Counted from the stretch's first letter, positions 10,395 through 23,397 are shown. The stretch is 64,000 bases of DNA from Cladorrhinum sp. PSN259 (GCA_033725935.1 MU867131.1:107395-171394); one strand, 5' to 3'. The notes: generated by a model not told the origin, from the sequence alone. A program made the numbers and translations.

Positions 10395-12853
10395 TTAGAT
10401 CTTCTCGGTATGCGCTTGAGCCTTCTCCTTCTCAGATGAGCCCGCATACCCGGCATCCGCTACTTCATTCTGACCGCGCAGGATTTGTGTAAGACCAATC
10501 TCGGTATTGATCTCTTCCATGCGCTCGAAATCTGCTTGAGCAGTACCTTCAGAGCCAAAGATGACATCCTAAAAAGATCAAAGTCAGCCTTTTACGTTCA
10601 CGAATTGAAGAATGGAGACAAAAAAGATCTTACCATCTCCTCCAAAGTCAATCTCTTGGTCTCGGGCACGAAAAACCAAATAAAGGCGGCACCAATATAC
10701 GTCAACAACCCAAAGAGGATATAAGTCCCGTAGGTGATCCTCTCCAGCATATCGGGAGTGACCTGTCCCACAATAAAGTTGTTCATCCAGTTGCTCGACG
10801 CTCCCAGGGAAACGCCGTAGGGACGAGTGCTAAGGGGCCAAATCTCGGCGACAATAATCCACGCGCAGGGTCCCCACGAGTAGCCAAAGTGAATGACAAA
10901 GAGCCAGACCATGCAAACTGCCGCCCATCCGGCCGCGGCGTGCTCCTTCCACGAGTCGATGTTCTTGGCGACAATGACGGCGATGATGATGTGGCATGTT
11001 GCCATGCCGAGTGCACCGATCGTGAGCACGGGCTTACGGCCGACCTTGTCGATCCAGAGGACGGCGGGGATCGTAGCGAGGAACATGACGATGCCGACCA
11101 CGCCGGTGGCGAGAAGGGAGGTTTCGGTGTCGCCGAGGCCAAGCTGCTTGAAGATTTGCGGGGCGTAGTAGAGGATAGCATTGATACCGGACCACTTTTT
11201 TTGTTTGTTAGTCAGTCTCTTCCCCCCCCCCCCCCCTTTCCTGTGATATCTATCTTACCTGCTGAAAGAACATGGTAACAGTTGCCACTATGACTCGTCT
11301 GAACATGGCTTTAGTCTGGAACAGCTTCTTGATAGCCACGAATTGGAGCTTGAAGATATTCCAAGCCGTCTGCTCGCGCAGCTGGGGGAATAACTCGGCG
11401 ATGCTCCTCTTCTCAAACAGTGACTGCGCTTTGATCTCGAGGAACTCCAGCTCGACCAGCTCGTGATCAGCCGACAAACCACGCAACGACGCAAGGTTCT
11501 TGCGGGCTTCTTCTTCCCTCCCGTGGTGGATCAACCAACGAGGGGAGAAAGGCATAAAGATCATGCCGACGAACAAGATGACGGCGGGGGCGAGCTGGAG
11601 GCAGGTGGGGATCAGCCACGCTGCGTCCTTTTGTGTTTCCGCCGCTGTGCCTCCGATGAAGTTTGTTCCACTTTGTTATGATGTCAATATCAGATCCACC
11701 AACAGTTAGGTAAAGATGGGAAGAGTGAGAGAGAGAGGACTTACTAGTCGATCCAGAAACTGATCATGATGCCGAAGCAAATAGCAAGCTGCTGCGTGGC
11801 CACCAGCGCTCCTCTGACTTCCGGGGGTGCCACTTCCGAGTTGTAGATTGGGATAATCATCGCCAGACTTCCCACGCCCATACCGCTGTATTTTGTTATC
11901 TGTTAGCATAGTGTTTTTTTTTTTCATCAAGTCCCTTACACCACACCCCATTTTCCCCTCTACACCCTATTCTTCACACTCCTTTCCCTTTAGTCCCTTT
12001 TTCCCCACCCATCATCTCAAACCCATCATCTTGAACCATCCAGAGGAAAAGATAAAGGGTAAAAGAAAGAAATATAAACATACGTAACAAATCTCCCCGC
12101 CAAAATAGCATTGTGCCCGACACTGACAGCCGTAGCCTGTATGACGACGCCGATTATGAAGACGGTACAGGCCACCAGAATCCCGTATTTGCGGGACAGG
12201 ACCTCGGCGATGAATCCCGAGAGCAAAGTGCCGATCCAGGCGCCGAGTTCGAGGATTGCGGTCAGCCAACCCTTTTTGGTCTGGTTGGTTGTGTATTCGC
12301 CCATATCTTTTTTTTTCTGTCAGCCATTTTGTTGTATGGTTTCTTTTCTAGTGTGGTGTATGTAGAAGAGAATGGGTAAAGTAAAAGAAGTCTTGTAGGT
12401 CATGTATGGGATGCAGTTTTGCTTTTCAAGTTGTAGAAAGGGGGAAGAGGGGGTTATGAGTTTGAAGAAGAAGAAGAAGAAGGAGATGTAAACAGATGAT
12501 CACATAGGGGGAGAGTGAAAGTATCGTCAAAAATTGGTAAATGACAACATCAAACAAAGAAGAAAAGAATTATAATACTAGTGAGAGCAGCTGTGAAGGC
12601 AAAAAAAAAAACACAAGACAGAAAGAAAAAGAAAAAAATACACACGTTTCTGGAAAGAAGGCATAGCCAAGACGCCCGAAAACATTCCCTGGTTGTACCC
12701 ATACAGCACACCACCGATACACGCAAAAGCCGCGATCCTAAACACCCGAAAATTCTTGATGAGCGCCGCGGGACCTGACTTGCCCATCAGGGCTTGACGC
12801 TTGTGAAGGGCGGCATCGTAGAACCCGCCGGCGGAGGTGTCTGCTCCTCCCAT
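10395..12853 (-). CDS. MFS sugar transporter (sugar porter family)
   Basis: Six exons are inferred: 12853-12646, 12306-12084, 11885-11745, 11670-11259, 11194-10634 and 10568-10395. Every junction keeps frame and restores family-typical sequence (for example FQK-H-MGEY and RFV-T-GMGVG), giving 572 residues. Signature stretches are GYNQGMFSGVL in TM1, LSRKYG between TM2 and TM3, PEVRGALV, FSPRWL at the central loop and PETKRLTLEEM at the C-terminal end, all matching the major facilitator sugar porter family of 12-TM plasma-membrane proteins. The acidic cytosolic tail is short. Introns are 198 and 339 nt for the two longest and carry C15 and T-rich tracts. The substrate (hexose, pentose, disaccharide or quinate) cannot be told from sequence. 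The GH115 gene 8 kb away makes a plant-polysaccharide sugar plausible, but this is weak context. Confidence 0.92.
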
Positions 12854-15800
12854 GATTTCTTTCGGATTTGGTGTTCTCCTATGAGGGTGGGGCCTTTGCG
12901 GTGTTGTTGTTGTTGTTGAAGTTCCCAGCAGCCCGGGTATATATGGCAGCGAAACAAGAAATAGAGAACAGAGAAGAGAGAACTTGGAGACAAAAAAGAA
13001 GCGGGGACGACACGACCCTTTTTACCCTCCCTCCTCTGCTTGCCAGATTGAGAGTGATGGATAATTACTACCATCCCGTCGGGCTTGCAATATAATAAAC
13101 CTTACCTCAAGTGGATGAATTGGATGAGCGGAAGCACAAAATGTTTGGAGATGATGCTACCCTACTGCCTTCCTTCTCGTCCCATCGTCCAATACCCCGG
13201 GTCTCTCCCCTCCCCCATGATCCTTGGGGTAGGTGGGTGGCCAGAGAGAGAGATGATTCGCGCGGGACTGCTCCCACCTCGCCTGTTAGAGTTTATGAGC
13301 CTCGGTCTGGACTGTTGGTATTGTAATGCGATGTGACACCACGGCAAGTGGATGGATGGTGATGGACATCGGCTTCTGGCCCGGGATGAGCGGTAAATAT
13401 CACACACACCCGAAGTGCTTTATCTGCCCCAGATGGGGATATCTACTCGAGATCAAATGTCGACCTGCCTGTTTACCGGATGAACGGGGAAGTAACTCAT
13501 TGGCCAGCTCGGACGTTGCCATTGACTGTGGGTGTCCTTGAATTGTTCACCTCCTCCAGAATAAAACCATTGACCGGGATTGTTGGTGTAAGTGGATCTC
13601 GAATGCGGGGGAAGAAGATAGTGTAGTGTAGGACGCGATGGTGATCTTTCCCCGTTGAAGAATCTACGACTCTGTTTCTTCGGAACTGTTTCTCCAGTTT
13701 TTTGCTTGATTCGTTAAACAAAAACAAATACAGTAAGAAAAAAAGCATCTCTTCACCAAACATCTCTCTCGACGTCAACACCAAGACAAGTGGCTTAAAA
13801 GCCACAGGCACGCTCCCGTCAAGAAGAACACCAGCCAAGCGCAAACTATGATCTCTCGGCGTAGGTAGATCATGTCTTGTTCGTCCCTCCGCGTCCTTGG
13901 CAGACAAACCCTTTATTTCGTTTGGACTTCCCGTCAAGAGTTAAGCAAATCGGCTAGGCGGGTAATATTCAGCCTAAATATCTCTGTACCACCTAAAGAC
14001 GAACCCCTGTCGCCTTCCAGCCCCATGATTTGCTCGGAAGTAAGACCCATCATGTGAATTGTAATGGTTCTCGGGCCTTTTCTTCTTCGGTTATCTCGCC
14101 ATGGCGCGGCAGTCAAGAAGGTATTGTCTTTCCTCTCCGCGTCTCACGCTTTTGGTGATGTTGATGGTGTGGGCATGAGTGGCTTGCACTAGCAACGCGG
14201 ATAGCTTTTGTGGCTTGTCAACGGTCCGCTTTTGGTATGGTCTTGGCCCCCCGTTGGTTCGGCGGGAAATATCCCGAAGTCAACGAGCCAAGTGGTGTTG
14301 GACCACTTGGAACAAAACATCTCTTGACTCCCTTGGTATTAGATCTCATGAAGTCTAAACAAAGATGAGGCTCTTTGTCAACTCTGGTTCTGCCTTCATC
14401 AATATATCTCAGACATCCTGAGGTGTGGTATCAACGGTGACGTTGGATGCGGCCATCTATAAAAACTCGAAACGTGCACTCAGAGAAAGCTTAGGTGCAA
14501 CAAAAGAGGGGTAAGAATCTGCGTAAGTGTGGTGGTCACGGCGAATCATCCGCCCCCAAAGCACCGTCTTCTCTTGCAGCACTCCCCAGAGATCCCGGGA
14601 ACTAGTGCTTCCTGCAATCGAGATCTAAATTGCGCAAACGAGAGGCAAGAAATGCCCTAAAAAGCGTGCAATGAAATCCACCTTGGTTAAGCGGGGTTAC
14701 AGATCACAAAGACTAACACCCAACACCCGTCCGAAAGGTGAGGCTAAGCAATGCTTCGGAGCCTTTCCAGACTCCAGAGATAGCACAAGCCAAGAAAGTT
14801 GGGGAGATTTGGTCGTGAAAGATGAGTCCAGGCGAAGTCAACGGTTTGGGAGAGATCGAGAACTGCCAGTGTTGTTGGGAGATTTGATAAATCTATTTCA
14901 GCTCCCGAAGAATTGGAATCGAGGATGCTTCCCAAGCCGTCGGGACCTGCATTTGGCTGCTGTATTAGATTCAAGTCTGAAACAACTAAACGGGCCAACA
15001 TCAACTGTGATGCAGCTCGGATGCGAAACCATGGAAGCCATCAACAAAGATGCACTTGCGAAACTGTGATGCTCAACGATTGTGAAGGGGAAGGCTGCCT
15101 GTTTTCTAGATGCCGCCGAGTGAAGTGTAAGAAGAACATCGTCCTTCCGGACATGTCCGGCCGGCTACGGTGTCCGAAGGTGGGCCCCTCCAACCGTGCC
15201 CGTTCCGGCGGAGAGAACGACGGTGAATATCTGACCGATAAAACCATCATAATCCACTCCTCGTAAAGCCGTGCCAGACCGGCGAGCTTCAACGCACGTG
15301 GAGGAAGAATCTGACTAAAACAATCCTAGACACCAAGCCACCATCCCAATTGTTCCAGTTGATCCAAGCGAGTGTGTTGGTTGGATGGTGCGCCGTTACA
15401 CGATCTAAATAAAAACTACCACACTGATTGTTCAACTGCCGGATCTTGACTCAAAACGGGAGGATGGCGGTGCTCAGACCAACAGAGTCAAGATCTTATC
15501 AGAGATAAAACTCCGATGATAAGGTGTGAAGACGGTGAAGCAGACCGGGGGGAGGAAGAGTCAGCCGACCTGAAACGGCACCAGAGAAACAATGTATGCA
15601 AAACATGTCTGCATTCGGGATGCACAAAACACCACGGGCCCTCTCCACTCCGGCCGCTGGGAATGGCTCCCGAAGGTGTGGGAACACCAAAAAAAGATGA
15701 TGCCGATGACGGGCTGGTATATGGGGATGATATAGCGTATCTTTGTATCAGACGGGAGATTGACAAGATGTGGCCGGAAACGCAACCTCGGCCGGCTTCG

Positions 15801-18769
15801 GTCAAAACAAGGTCTGCGAATGTTTCGAAACGGATTTAAGGTCGGTGGGTCATCTGGGTCCGGGTCGCCAGATTCAAGGCCACACCACCATTCATGATTC
15901 TAGAAACCTATCAGATGCCGTCCCAGGCTGATTTGTTTGGACTCGGAAAATATACCTACTCAGGAAAGAAAACACGGTAGCATTTTCTTGCCTCCTCCTA
16001 TCATGCGTGTGCGCCGCTGAGCTCTCTGTGCAAGTTATTTCCCGGAGGCATGGAGTGATCTCTCTCGTAAAACGTGACCAATCCGAGCATATCGTTCTCA
16101 CCCCGCGGTGAACCGATGTGCAGAGTGTCCAAGGATGATGTTATCACCGAGTTTGGAGCCAACTCAAAATGAGATGAATGAGGCGGAGCTTTGCACGGCA
16201 ATGTATATTCGAGGCAGAGAAAGCCTGGAGAAACCCTTGTTCGTCTTGAATTTGATGATAATTGCTCATGAGAAAATAACATTCTTTGGATCAATTTGCT
16301 CGAAACGCATCTGAAGAAGCCTATGTCGAAAATGTCCAAGTGTGGGTGGGAGCTGCTCATGTAGGCTGGTGGTTAATCCGCCGAAAAGGAATCACCTGAA
16401 ATCGACCCCAAAGATCTGGGAGTGCTAGTAATCGTCCAGAAGAACCGTTAACAAAAATGCCGCCGAATACACACAATGATCTGATAAGGAAGTTTGTGCA
16501 CCCCCAAACTTCACCACCCCGGCCACCGGCTTCAACGGCCGTGATCTCCCTTGCAGCTTGTCCCTGGCGCCCGCGCAGGGGTCTCCAGATCAACTGTCAG
16601 GGCTCACAGCCAATGACGGATTGAATGCGGGGCATGGCGGGGGCATAAGGCACGTGCGCAAGTCCAAAATTAGACAGTCTCACAGTCCGCCAGGGGTATG
16701 GCCGGCCCCCACCACTCTCCCCCACGGGAATCGATCTCCAAGCAATTGACGCGCGCCTCTCTCCCGCTGTCTTGCTCCTTCCGTCGTCAACAAGCTTCTC
16801 AGTTTTTGAAAGGGTTTCAACCAGCCAATCCGGACGCGCAGAATTGGGATTTGTTTCGTTTCACACAGGCTGGTGACAACCGTCATTACAATTTCTTCTC
16901 TGTTGCAGCTGCCAGGCTCGATTTTGACTGACGATCTGAGAAATTGGCGCTTTACCCCGCGGCTACCCTCCAACGCTTCCGTCGTTTGTGGGTTGCCTTG
17001 CATCTACGCGCACATTCAGATCAACCATGGCGTTTTCGGCTTCGATGCTGCCGACTACAACCTTGTTACCAGGCGCTTCATTGTTCAGTCCCTTTAATCT
17101 TGCTTGCCGCCCGTTTCTTTTCAACCGAGTTTATGTTTGCAAATTGCCGCCTGTCGCGCGCCAGCGGAAATTTGGAATTGGCAATCGTCGAGTTTCAACG
17201 GGACTCACGATAGCTTCACAGCAACATTCCGTGTCCCGCGCCTTCGGGTCTCGAGCTCCACCATCTCATGTTTCGAGGTAGCAGTTGGCCTTGTCAGCAA
17301 GGCAGTTGGCCGGCCAGTCGCAGATCGGGCCCAATCTCGATCACCCTCTCACACCGCGGCCGGCAACCTCGAGGGCTTCCAGATCTCTTGTTTATCTGCT
17401 TCTCGGGCCGTTGTCTAGGGGCAGCGTAGCATTCGTTGGGTTTGTTATGACTTACCTAGAAAGTGGAAATTACCAGATTGCACATATTACCTACTCAGTG
17501 TATCAGATGCGGCGAGACGAGGCTTGGAGAATGCACCCGGCTGGCGGTTAACTCCTGCGAACCGCGCTCCAGCTGGTTTGTACTGTACTATTTTTCGACA
17601 CTCCCTGCACGGCTTCCCGCTTCCCGCACTCCACACACGACTTTCCCTGATTTGGATTTGGAACATGAAGAACACAGTCTGGATACAAGTCATCACTGCA
17701 CAGCACCGAGGTCTGGCGAGGTAACGGCGCAGTACCGCACCATACCCTAAGCGAACGGTGAGACTACCAACGGGCTCTTGCTGTTGTTCTGGTGCCATTA
17801 TCACGATTACAGGTGTAATCTTGGTGTTTCTGTTAGCTTTCTCCCTCTGTTTCTTCCTGAAGCTCTATTCGTCCCATCTGCACTGCCCAGTGTCGCCAGT
17901 GTCAGTTCCAATGCCGGCATACCCCCCCCCTTCCGAGTGTTGATACTTACCACTGGTCTTGTTACCCTAACCATTACGTCCCCTTTTTGTACACACGCCT
18001 CGTCGTCCAAGTTGACATTCACACACCCCTCCCCATCCTCACTTCTCACCCCTGGCCCCCTGTCATGGCTCCAGTGGCCCTTTAAACATTAACCGCCCTA
18101 CCAGAGCATCCGCTCAATGAGGCCGTCTTTCGTAACCGCCCGTCTCCAAACAAACGCCATTCCGAAACCTGTCAGCCATTAGCAGAGGCCGTTGGTCCCT
18201 ACATGAGGTCTTTCAGATACACTTGCTTAGTTTCATCACTCAATCTACACTTGTCAGTATACTCTCTGTTTCAGATCTCCTACCCCGGTCTTGGGATACA
18301 CCTTAGTTGGGAAGCCCCGGTCAGGCCAAGACAACCATTCCGTCACCTCGATCTGTTTCTTCTCTGGTCTCCTGGAGATACTATAAGTCGACCGCCTCTC
18401 CTTCTCTCTTCGGCCGGCCTCTTAGCCAGTCATTCAGTCCTCCGAGCCCTTCGACCCGCCCAGTCCCGACCCATCTTCTCTTTTGGAGTTTGTTTTCCTC
18501 TTTGTCTAGCTTTCCTACTCTCATCATCATCTCTTTTATCTCTTTTGCTGGCCTACCCATCTTTTCGTTTGAAACGAAACATTTTTTTCTTCCTTCTCAC
18601 CGACCTCGACCGAGCAGCCCGTTTGATAGGTTAATCGACCCGAGCCGAGATCGCCCTCCCGAGCCCGAGTCGCCACCTCAAGCTTGTGATGCCCAAGTTG
18701 CTCCAGGCACCAAGCCATCATCAATACCACCAACACATCCCAGTTACCCTTGCCACAACAGCTTCTACA
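12854..18769. other. 5.9-kb gene-poor region
   Basis: This lies between the divergent starts of the sugar transporter and the Myb-like gene. Many short frames exist on both strands, but none shows a domain, a clean coding character or a plausible spliced model. A TATAAAAA sequence lies near 14459 without a following gene. From about 18200 to 18680 the plus strand is strongly C/T-rich, as in long 5' UTRs of fungal regulators. I see no transposon ends, no tRNA and no long repeats. Non-coding RNA genes cannot be excluded. Confidence 0.5.
12887..13006 (-). promoter_or_regulatory. Candidate promoter of the sugar transporter
   Basis: A TATATAT element at 12938-12944 lies about 85 nt upstream of the transporter ATG. 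Two SYGGRG matches, GTGGGG at 12887-12892 and GCGGGG at 13001-13006, fit the CreA/CRE-1 carbon-catabolite repressor consensus. Such hexamers are common by chance, so repression by glucose is an inference. Confidence 0.3.
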
Positions 18770-19753
18770 ATGTCTTATTATCAGCCCTCCAGACAGCTCA
18801 CCAGCTTTTATGGCGACCTCTCCACAACCGGCGCCGGCCCGATGGGCATGGCTTCATACGACCCTTATGCAGTGAGCGCCGTTCCACCACTTCAGATTCC
18901 GACCGGCGGCGGTATGGGCGGTCCAGTCGGCGGACCTCTCCCAGCACAACACAGAGCATCATCTGGCGCATGGAACCAGGAGGATGACAGGACACTGCTC
19001 GGTCTTCGTGCCATGGGCAAGAATTGGAACCAGATCCAACGCGAAGCATTCCCAGGAAAGACCGGAAACGCCTGCAGGAAACGCCACGAGCGTCTGATGG
19101 AACGCCGCGGCCAAAACGACTTTGACAACCGAAAGCTTGAGCGTCTTTGCAAGGAGTACATGAGCATGCGCAAGGAGATTTGGCAACCACTCGCCCAAAG
19201 GTGCGGTGAGAAGTGGAACGTGGTTGAAATGCAGGTGAGTTTGCTCTTTCCATCCTTTGTGTCACACATGGAAGCTAATCGTCTTTAGTGCATGTCCAAC
19301 GGTCTCAAGAACATTCAGTCCCATGCCCGCGCCTATGCCAGGCGGGAGCGCCTCGAGTCCGGCCAGCCCATGACCGACTACGATGATGCAGCCCTCGGTG
19401 GCTTGACACCTATCGACGATGTTGCCGAGCAATCTTACAGCAGCCCAGAGACCACCAGCTCGACTGGCGCACACTCAACACCAAACGGCAGCTCAAATGG
19501 CAGCAGCACTGTTTCGCACGCAGCATTTGCCAACATGCACACTCAAAGCTATCATCACAACGGCTATTACCAACCCCACCACGGATACAGCAACAGCGTT
19601 TCGAGCACCGGGACCGCATACGCACCTCAGCAGCCAGGCAGCCAAGGCACAAGCCCATACATGGGACACGGCAGCAGACTGCCCAGTGTTGGTGATATGG
19701 GTATCGATGCCATCATCAACAGAGGACCAGGGAGCAGCCAGACTGGAGTATAA
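18770..19753 (+). CDS. Myb/SANT-like DNA-binding protein
   Basis: Two exons (18770-19234 and 19289-19753) are joined across a 54-nt intron with GTGAGT donor and TTTAG acceptor, giving 309 residues. I chose the ATG starting MSYYQPSRQ; an in-frame ATG at 18689 would add 27 residues. After a Gly/Pro-rich N-terminus, residues about 64-115 form a Myb/SANT-like helix-turn-helix (SGAWNQEDD, GKNWNQIQ, GNACRKRHERL, with spaced tryptophans). A second helical module with conserved tryptophans (EIWQPLAQRCGEKWNVVEMQ) spans the intron junction. The C-terminal half is Ser/Gly/His/Gln-rich, like a fungal activation or disordered region. It is likely a nuclear transcription factor. The large upstream region suggests complex regulation. 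The target and pathway are unknown. Confidence 0.85.
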
Positions 19754-20403
19754 TAATATCTTTTTCTCAGTTATTATTCTCTTCTGCTTCTCTTTTATCC
19801 TGCGGGATTCTTTTCTTCTGTTTTATTCTTTTAATCTGGGGGCCTACAAAAATCGGCGTTAGTTTGGGGGCATGATGCATCCACTCAATGAGTGTTTTTT
19901 TGTTTTTTTTTTCGTTTCTATTCCTTCCTTAATCCGGTTTAACACATTCAGCATGGCGTTTTTGTTTTGGGTTTGCGTGGGTTTCGGAAAGCGGGGAGTT
20001 GGCGGTCCGGTTCAAAGTCTTGGTTGGCGGTCATGTTTCTTGTCTTGTTTCTCAAACGGGAACGGCGGCGGCACGGGTTGTGGATGGATGGATGGAGTGG
20101 ATGTTGGCTGAAGAAAAAGAGGCGTTGTTTTAAGTCTCACTCAGCACTTGCTTCTTTCCACTTTCCTCCTCTATTTACTTTTTATTTGGGGGTTCATGGT
20201 CATGATCAAGGATCGGGGAATATACCCTTAACTCGGAAACTCATTACGCTCCTTTTGGTTTTTTTTTTTTCCGTTTCTGGCATTTTAGCATCAGCATCAG
20301 CGGTTCCCATCGTCATCAAAACGAAAACATTTTTCCTTTGTCATCATCATCTTTTTCTCTCTTTTTTTCCTGTTATGAGAGCTTTCTTCTTTCTGTTCTT
20401 AGT

Positions 20404-20420
20404 CATGCATGCATGCATGC
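20404..20420. repeat. CATG tetranucleotide repeat
   Basis: The sequence is a self-complementary run of ATGC units, four copies long, capable of forming a perfect hairpin or cruciform. Confidence 0.8.
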
Positions 20421-20482
20421 CCGTTTATAGAGGGGAAAACTGAAGCAACTGAAGAAAGGGAATTGTTTTTTTCCTGTATGAG

Positions 20483-20508
20483 ACTGGGACTGGGACTGGG
20501 ACTGGGGA
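20483..20508 (+). repeat. ACTGGG hexanucleotide repeat
   Basis: Four tandem copies of ACTGGG, the last extended by one G and then diverging. Simple-sequence repeat in non-coding DNA. Confidence 0.85.
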
Positions 20509-21355
20509 CTTTGGGAGTTAAAATTTGGGTTTTCTTGTTTTTTTTTGGTTTATGAGAATCTTTTTACTTTTGGTTTTTACGAATTGGGAAAGAAATAAAA
20601 AAGAATTTTTTCTTGAATTAATTGCAACTTTTTCCCCCCCTTTAACTCTTTGTGATGATGTGTCTTTTTTTAGACGAAGGCATGTTTTGCAAATCTTTAA
20701 TTTTTTTTTAATTTTCTTTTATACTAGCAGGAAGACACATGATAATAATCATGGGTTTTGAACCACGAAGTTTGTTTTCAAGTCGGAGATTTCTTTTTTT
20801 CGTAGGGTGAGAAAAACATGTTGGTTAGACTCAATGAGGCTAAGTGAGTTAAAGGTGTGCCTCTTGTCTTTTTTCCTTCTACCTTCCCACATCGGGAACG
20901 GCGTTTTGAGAGAGGCACAGTTTTCTTTACCTCAGCGATGTTTTGTTTCCAAGGAATTTTGTTGTTGTTGTTGCTGCTGCTTAGCGTGGCACAGGTTTGC
21001 TTACTACCTTCTTTGGGGAGATGGATAAAGTGTGGAAATTTTGTATTTCTTTTCTCTGTTTGTTGTAGATTATTTACATGAAGGATGCGCGGAACGGAAT
21101 TATAGATGGGTTATACCGTTTCCATCAGATAGAGATAGAGATGGTGGTGACGGAGTTTCAAGGTGTTTATTTTTTATTTTTTACCGGTTTACGGTAATAG
21201 TGGTTTGATGGACTCACTCAGGGGGTTTGGGTGAGTGATAATGATTTTCTTGCTTGGTTTTTCTGTGTACTTTGCTGACTTTGCTATCCGGGAGTTATAA
21301 AAAAACGACCCGTTTTCCGGGGTGGGGGTGCGATTCTGCTGGGTTCTGTTGGTTT

Positions 21356-21373
21356 GGGGGGGGGGGGGGGGGG
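21356..21373 (+). repeat. G18 homopolymer
   Basis: Eighteen consecutive G residues in non-coding sequence. The length should be treated as uncertain because sequencers often miscount such runs. Confidence 0.9.
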
Positions 21374-22260
21374 TTGGATGAAAATCTGAAAAGAGATTGT
21401 TACGGACTATTTAGCGAAGGGAGCTGGCGGCGGCGGCACAATTTTATCTTCTTCATGGCTTCATCGAGATGGATATTGTTTTTTGGGGGGATTTTTTTAT
21501 GGAGTGGGAGAGCAATCATTAGAGAAGTAGAAAGTATTTTTTCACGACCAGAGAAAGAGAAAATGGGGTTTGGTGGCGTTGATTGGCCTACGAAAAGATA
21601 TATGTATTATGAAGTAATACAGATTATATTCGTAAGATAGTTGACTTCCCTTCACATTTTTTAGGCGGTGTTCTCTATCCCCTTTCCTTCCTGGCCGGTC
21701 AAATTGTCTGTAGCTTCTTCTCTTGCGGCTCTTGTTCGGCTATTCACTGTTTTATTAGCTGTTGGAGACAGAACTGTATCAAGCGACTTGAATATGGGAG
21801 TGCAGCTCGAGTCATTACCTCAACCTCCCCGTATCTCGTGCGTGGGAGAACCATCAACTCCTACGTCCAGAAGAATAGACTTGAGAATTTGATATCATCT
21901 ACTCACACAGAAAACGCACAAACTCTTTCACAATTCCCAAACCGAGTAATGGTACGGTTTCATAAAAAGGATAAAAATTTAGGTATCTATCTGGCTGGGC
22001 TTGCCCCTATCTAGGGCTTCGTCGTCAACAAAAAAAGCCTCCTAGCCTTCAGGCTTCATATATTCCATAGAACTAGAAGAACTAGAAGAACTACAACCAA
22101 TGAAGGCTTCCAAAAGTCAGCATGATACCAACCAATTTATTCACCTCTCAAAAATAAAAAACAACAGACCATTCCTGATGATCAACGCTACCCCTTACCG
22201 ACAATTGAACCACTTTAACAACCAAACCCACCCCTATAAGCATATATTCGTCTCCTAAAC

Positions 22261-22880
22261 ATGCCGCTTAGCTTGACGTCCTTCTACCTTGACGTCGGCC
22301 CATTCGCCCGCGCCGGAACAGTCTGCGACTTCATATTCCTCTCAATCCTTTACGGGTGCTACTGGATCCTCAATAAATTCAGGGACTGCATCACACCGGT
22401 GCTCTCGTTCAGGTGCTCCATAGTCTGCTTCGGCATCTATCTATGGCACCGCGACCGACGGCGGACGGCCCAAGCCGAAGAGGAACGCCGTGAACTATCC
22501 GAACAGCTAGTACGACCAAAGAGCACCGCCCAGCACTCGGACCACCAAATGGCAGTCTTTCCGATTTATATCAGCAACTGCGCCGTGGAGGAGATCAAAA
22601 GACTCAGAAAAAAAAGCCGAGAAAGCTGCACGGCCAGCTGTTGGAGATCAAGCAGGTTGCGGACCTCAAGGCGACCAACGAGTCTGTTTGTCTCAGACGA
22701 CGGAGCGACTCATCCGGAACCGAGAATATAAAGTTACCAAGGAACGAAAGAAAGAAGGAAGGAAGGGAGGAAGGAAAGGAATGGTGCGAAGCGTGGCACA
22801 AAAAAAACAAAAGCCCCCGCCCAAATACCGAACCAACACGCCGGAAACCGCAATCAGAAGAATCCTTTTTTAATTTTTAA
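22261..22880 (+). pseudogene. Small membrane/coiled-coil gene, frame-broken
   Basis: The first frame runs from the ATG at 22261 to 22731 and encodes two hydrophobic stretches (about residues 20-37 and 47-62) followed by a charged helix (EEERRELSEQL). Its end turns into arginine/serine-rich sequence unlike the start. Another frame, open from about 22503 to 22880, encodes a more natural lysine-rich helical continuation (GQLLEIKQVADLK) and ends in FFNF. A single-base shift between about 22500 and the A8 run at 22608-22615 would join them. The break could be an assembly error, a missed splice event or a true lesion. No family is recognised; the gene itself is uncertain. Confidence 0.3.
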
Positions 22881-23397
22881 TTTTTTTAATACTCGAATCG
22901 ACAATCCCACAACACAAGGAAAGGGGCTGGGGACTCGCAGGAATGGGGTTAGGGAGGGAAACAAGAAACAAAACAAGATTAAGTTCTTACTACCAGGTAT
23001 ATTATACCTTGGTAATCTGATTGACAGACAAGCTCAAAAACGGGCCGGGGATAATGAGAATAATGGAGTAACCAAAAATGTACAGTACTTTTGCTTAAAA
23101 CTGTGTTGGTTTTCGAAATATCAAAACACGAAACCCCCTAATTTTCTTGTGTGTATCCGCTACATCTATGAAACGGATGAGATTGAGCAACAAGAAAAAA
23201 AAAGCCACCAAAAAGCCTCTCCAGGAATAATCCTACAATGAAACCCTAAACCAGACAAAAGTACCGCTTTTTTGAGGCTATTCGACTTTTTTCTTTTTGT
23301 GATACAAATCGGCTTTGGCCGTCTTATGTTTAATCCTTCCAGATGCGTGCCGCGGCAACTTTCTGCTTACGCAATACGGAATGGGTAGGTGACTTCC
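22881..23397. other. Intergenic, COX10 3' side
   Basis: A/T-rich sequence between the small frame-broken gene and the COX10 stop codon. It presumably contains the COX10 3' UTR. Nothing else is seen. Confidence 0.5.

Larger units (their letters stand above)
19754..22260. other. T-rich intergenic region
   Basis: This 2.5-kb stretch downstream of the Myb-like gene is rich in T runs on the plus strand and contains several simple repeats. No supported gene is found. The first few hundred bases probably include the Myb-like gene's 3' UTR. Confidence 0.5.

Noticed and set aside
13497..13937. Minus-strand frame of 146 residues in the gene-poor region
   Set aside because: No start context, no domain, A/T-driven hydrophobic run in the middle; not a plausible gene.
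12854..18769. Possible transposon or RIP-mutated repeat in the gene-poor region
   Set aside because: I saw no terminal repeats, no transposase-like frame and no strong A/T shift by eye. A TpA/ApT index calculation and a repeat search would be needed to exclude a short relic.
18307..18987. Plus-strand frame of 226 residues overlapping the Myb-like start
   Set aside because: It is Ser/Pro/Phe-rich from a C/T-rich leader and overlaps the real frame; no intron joins it. It could at most be an upstream frame in the leader.
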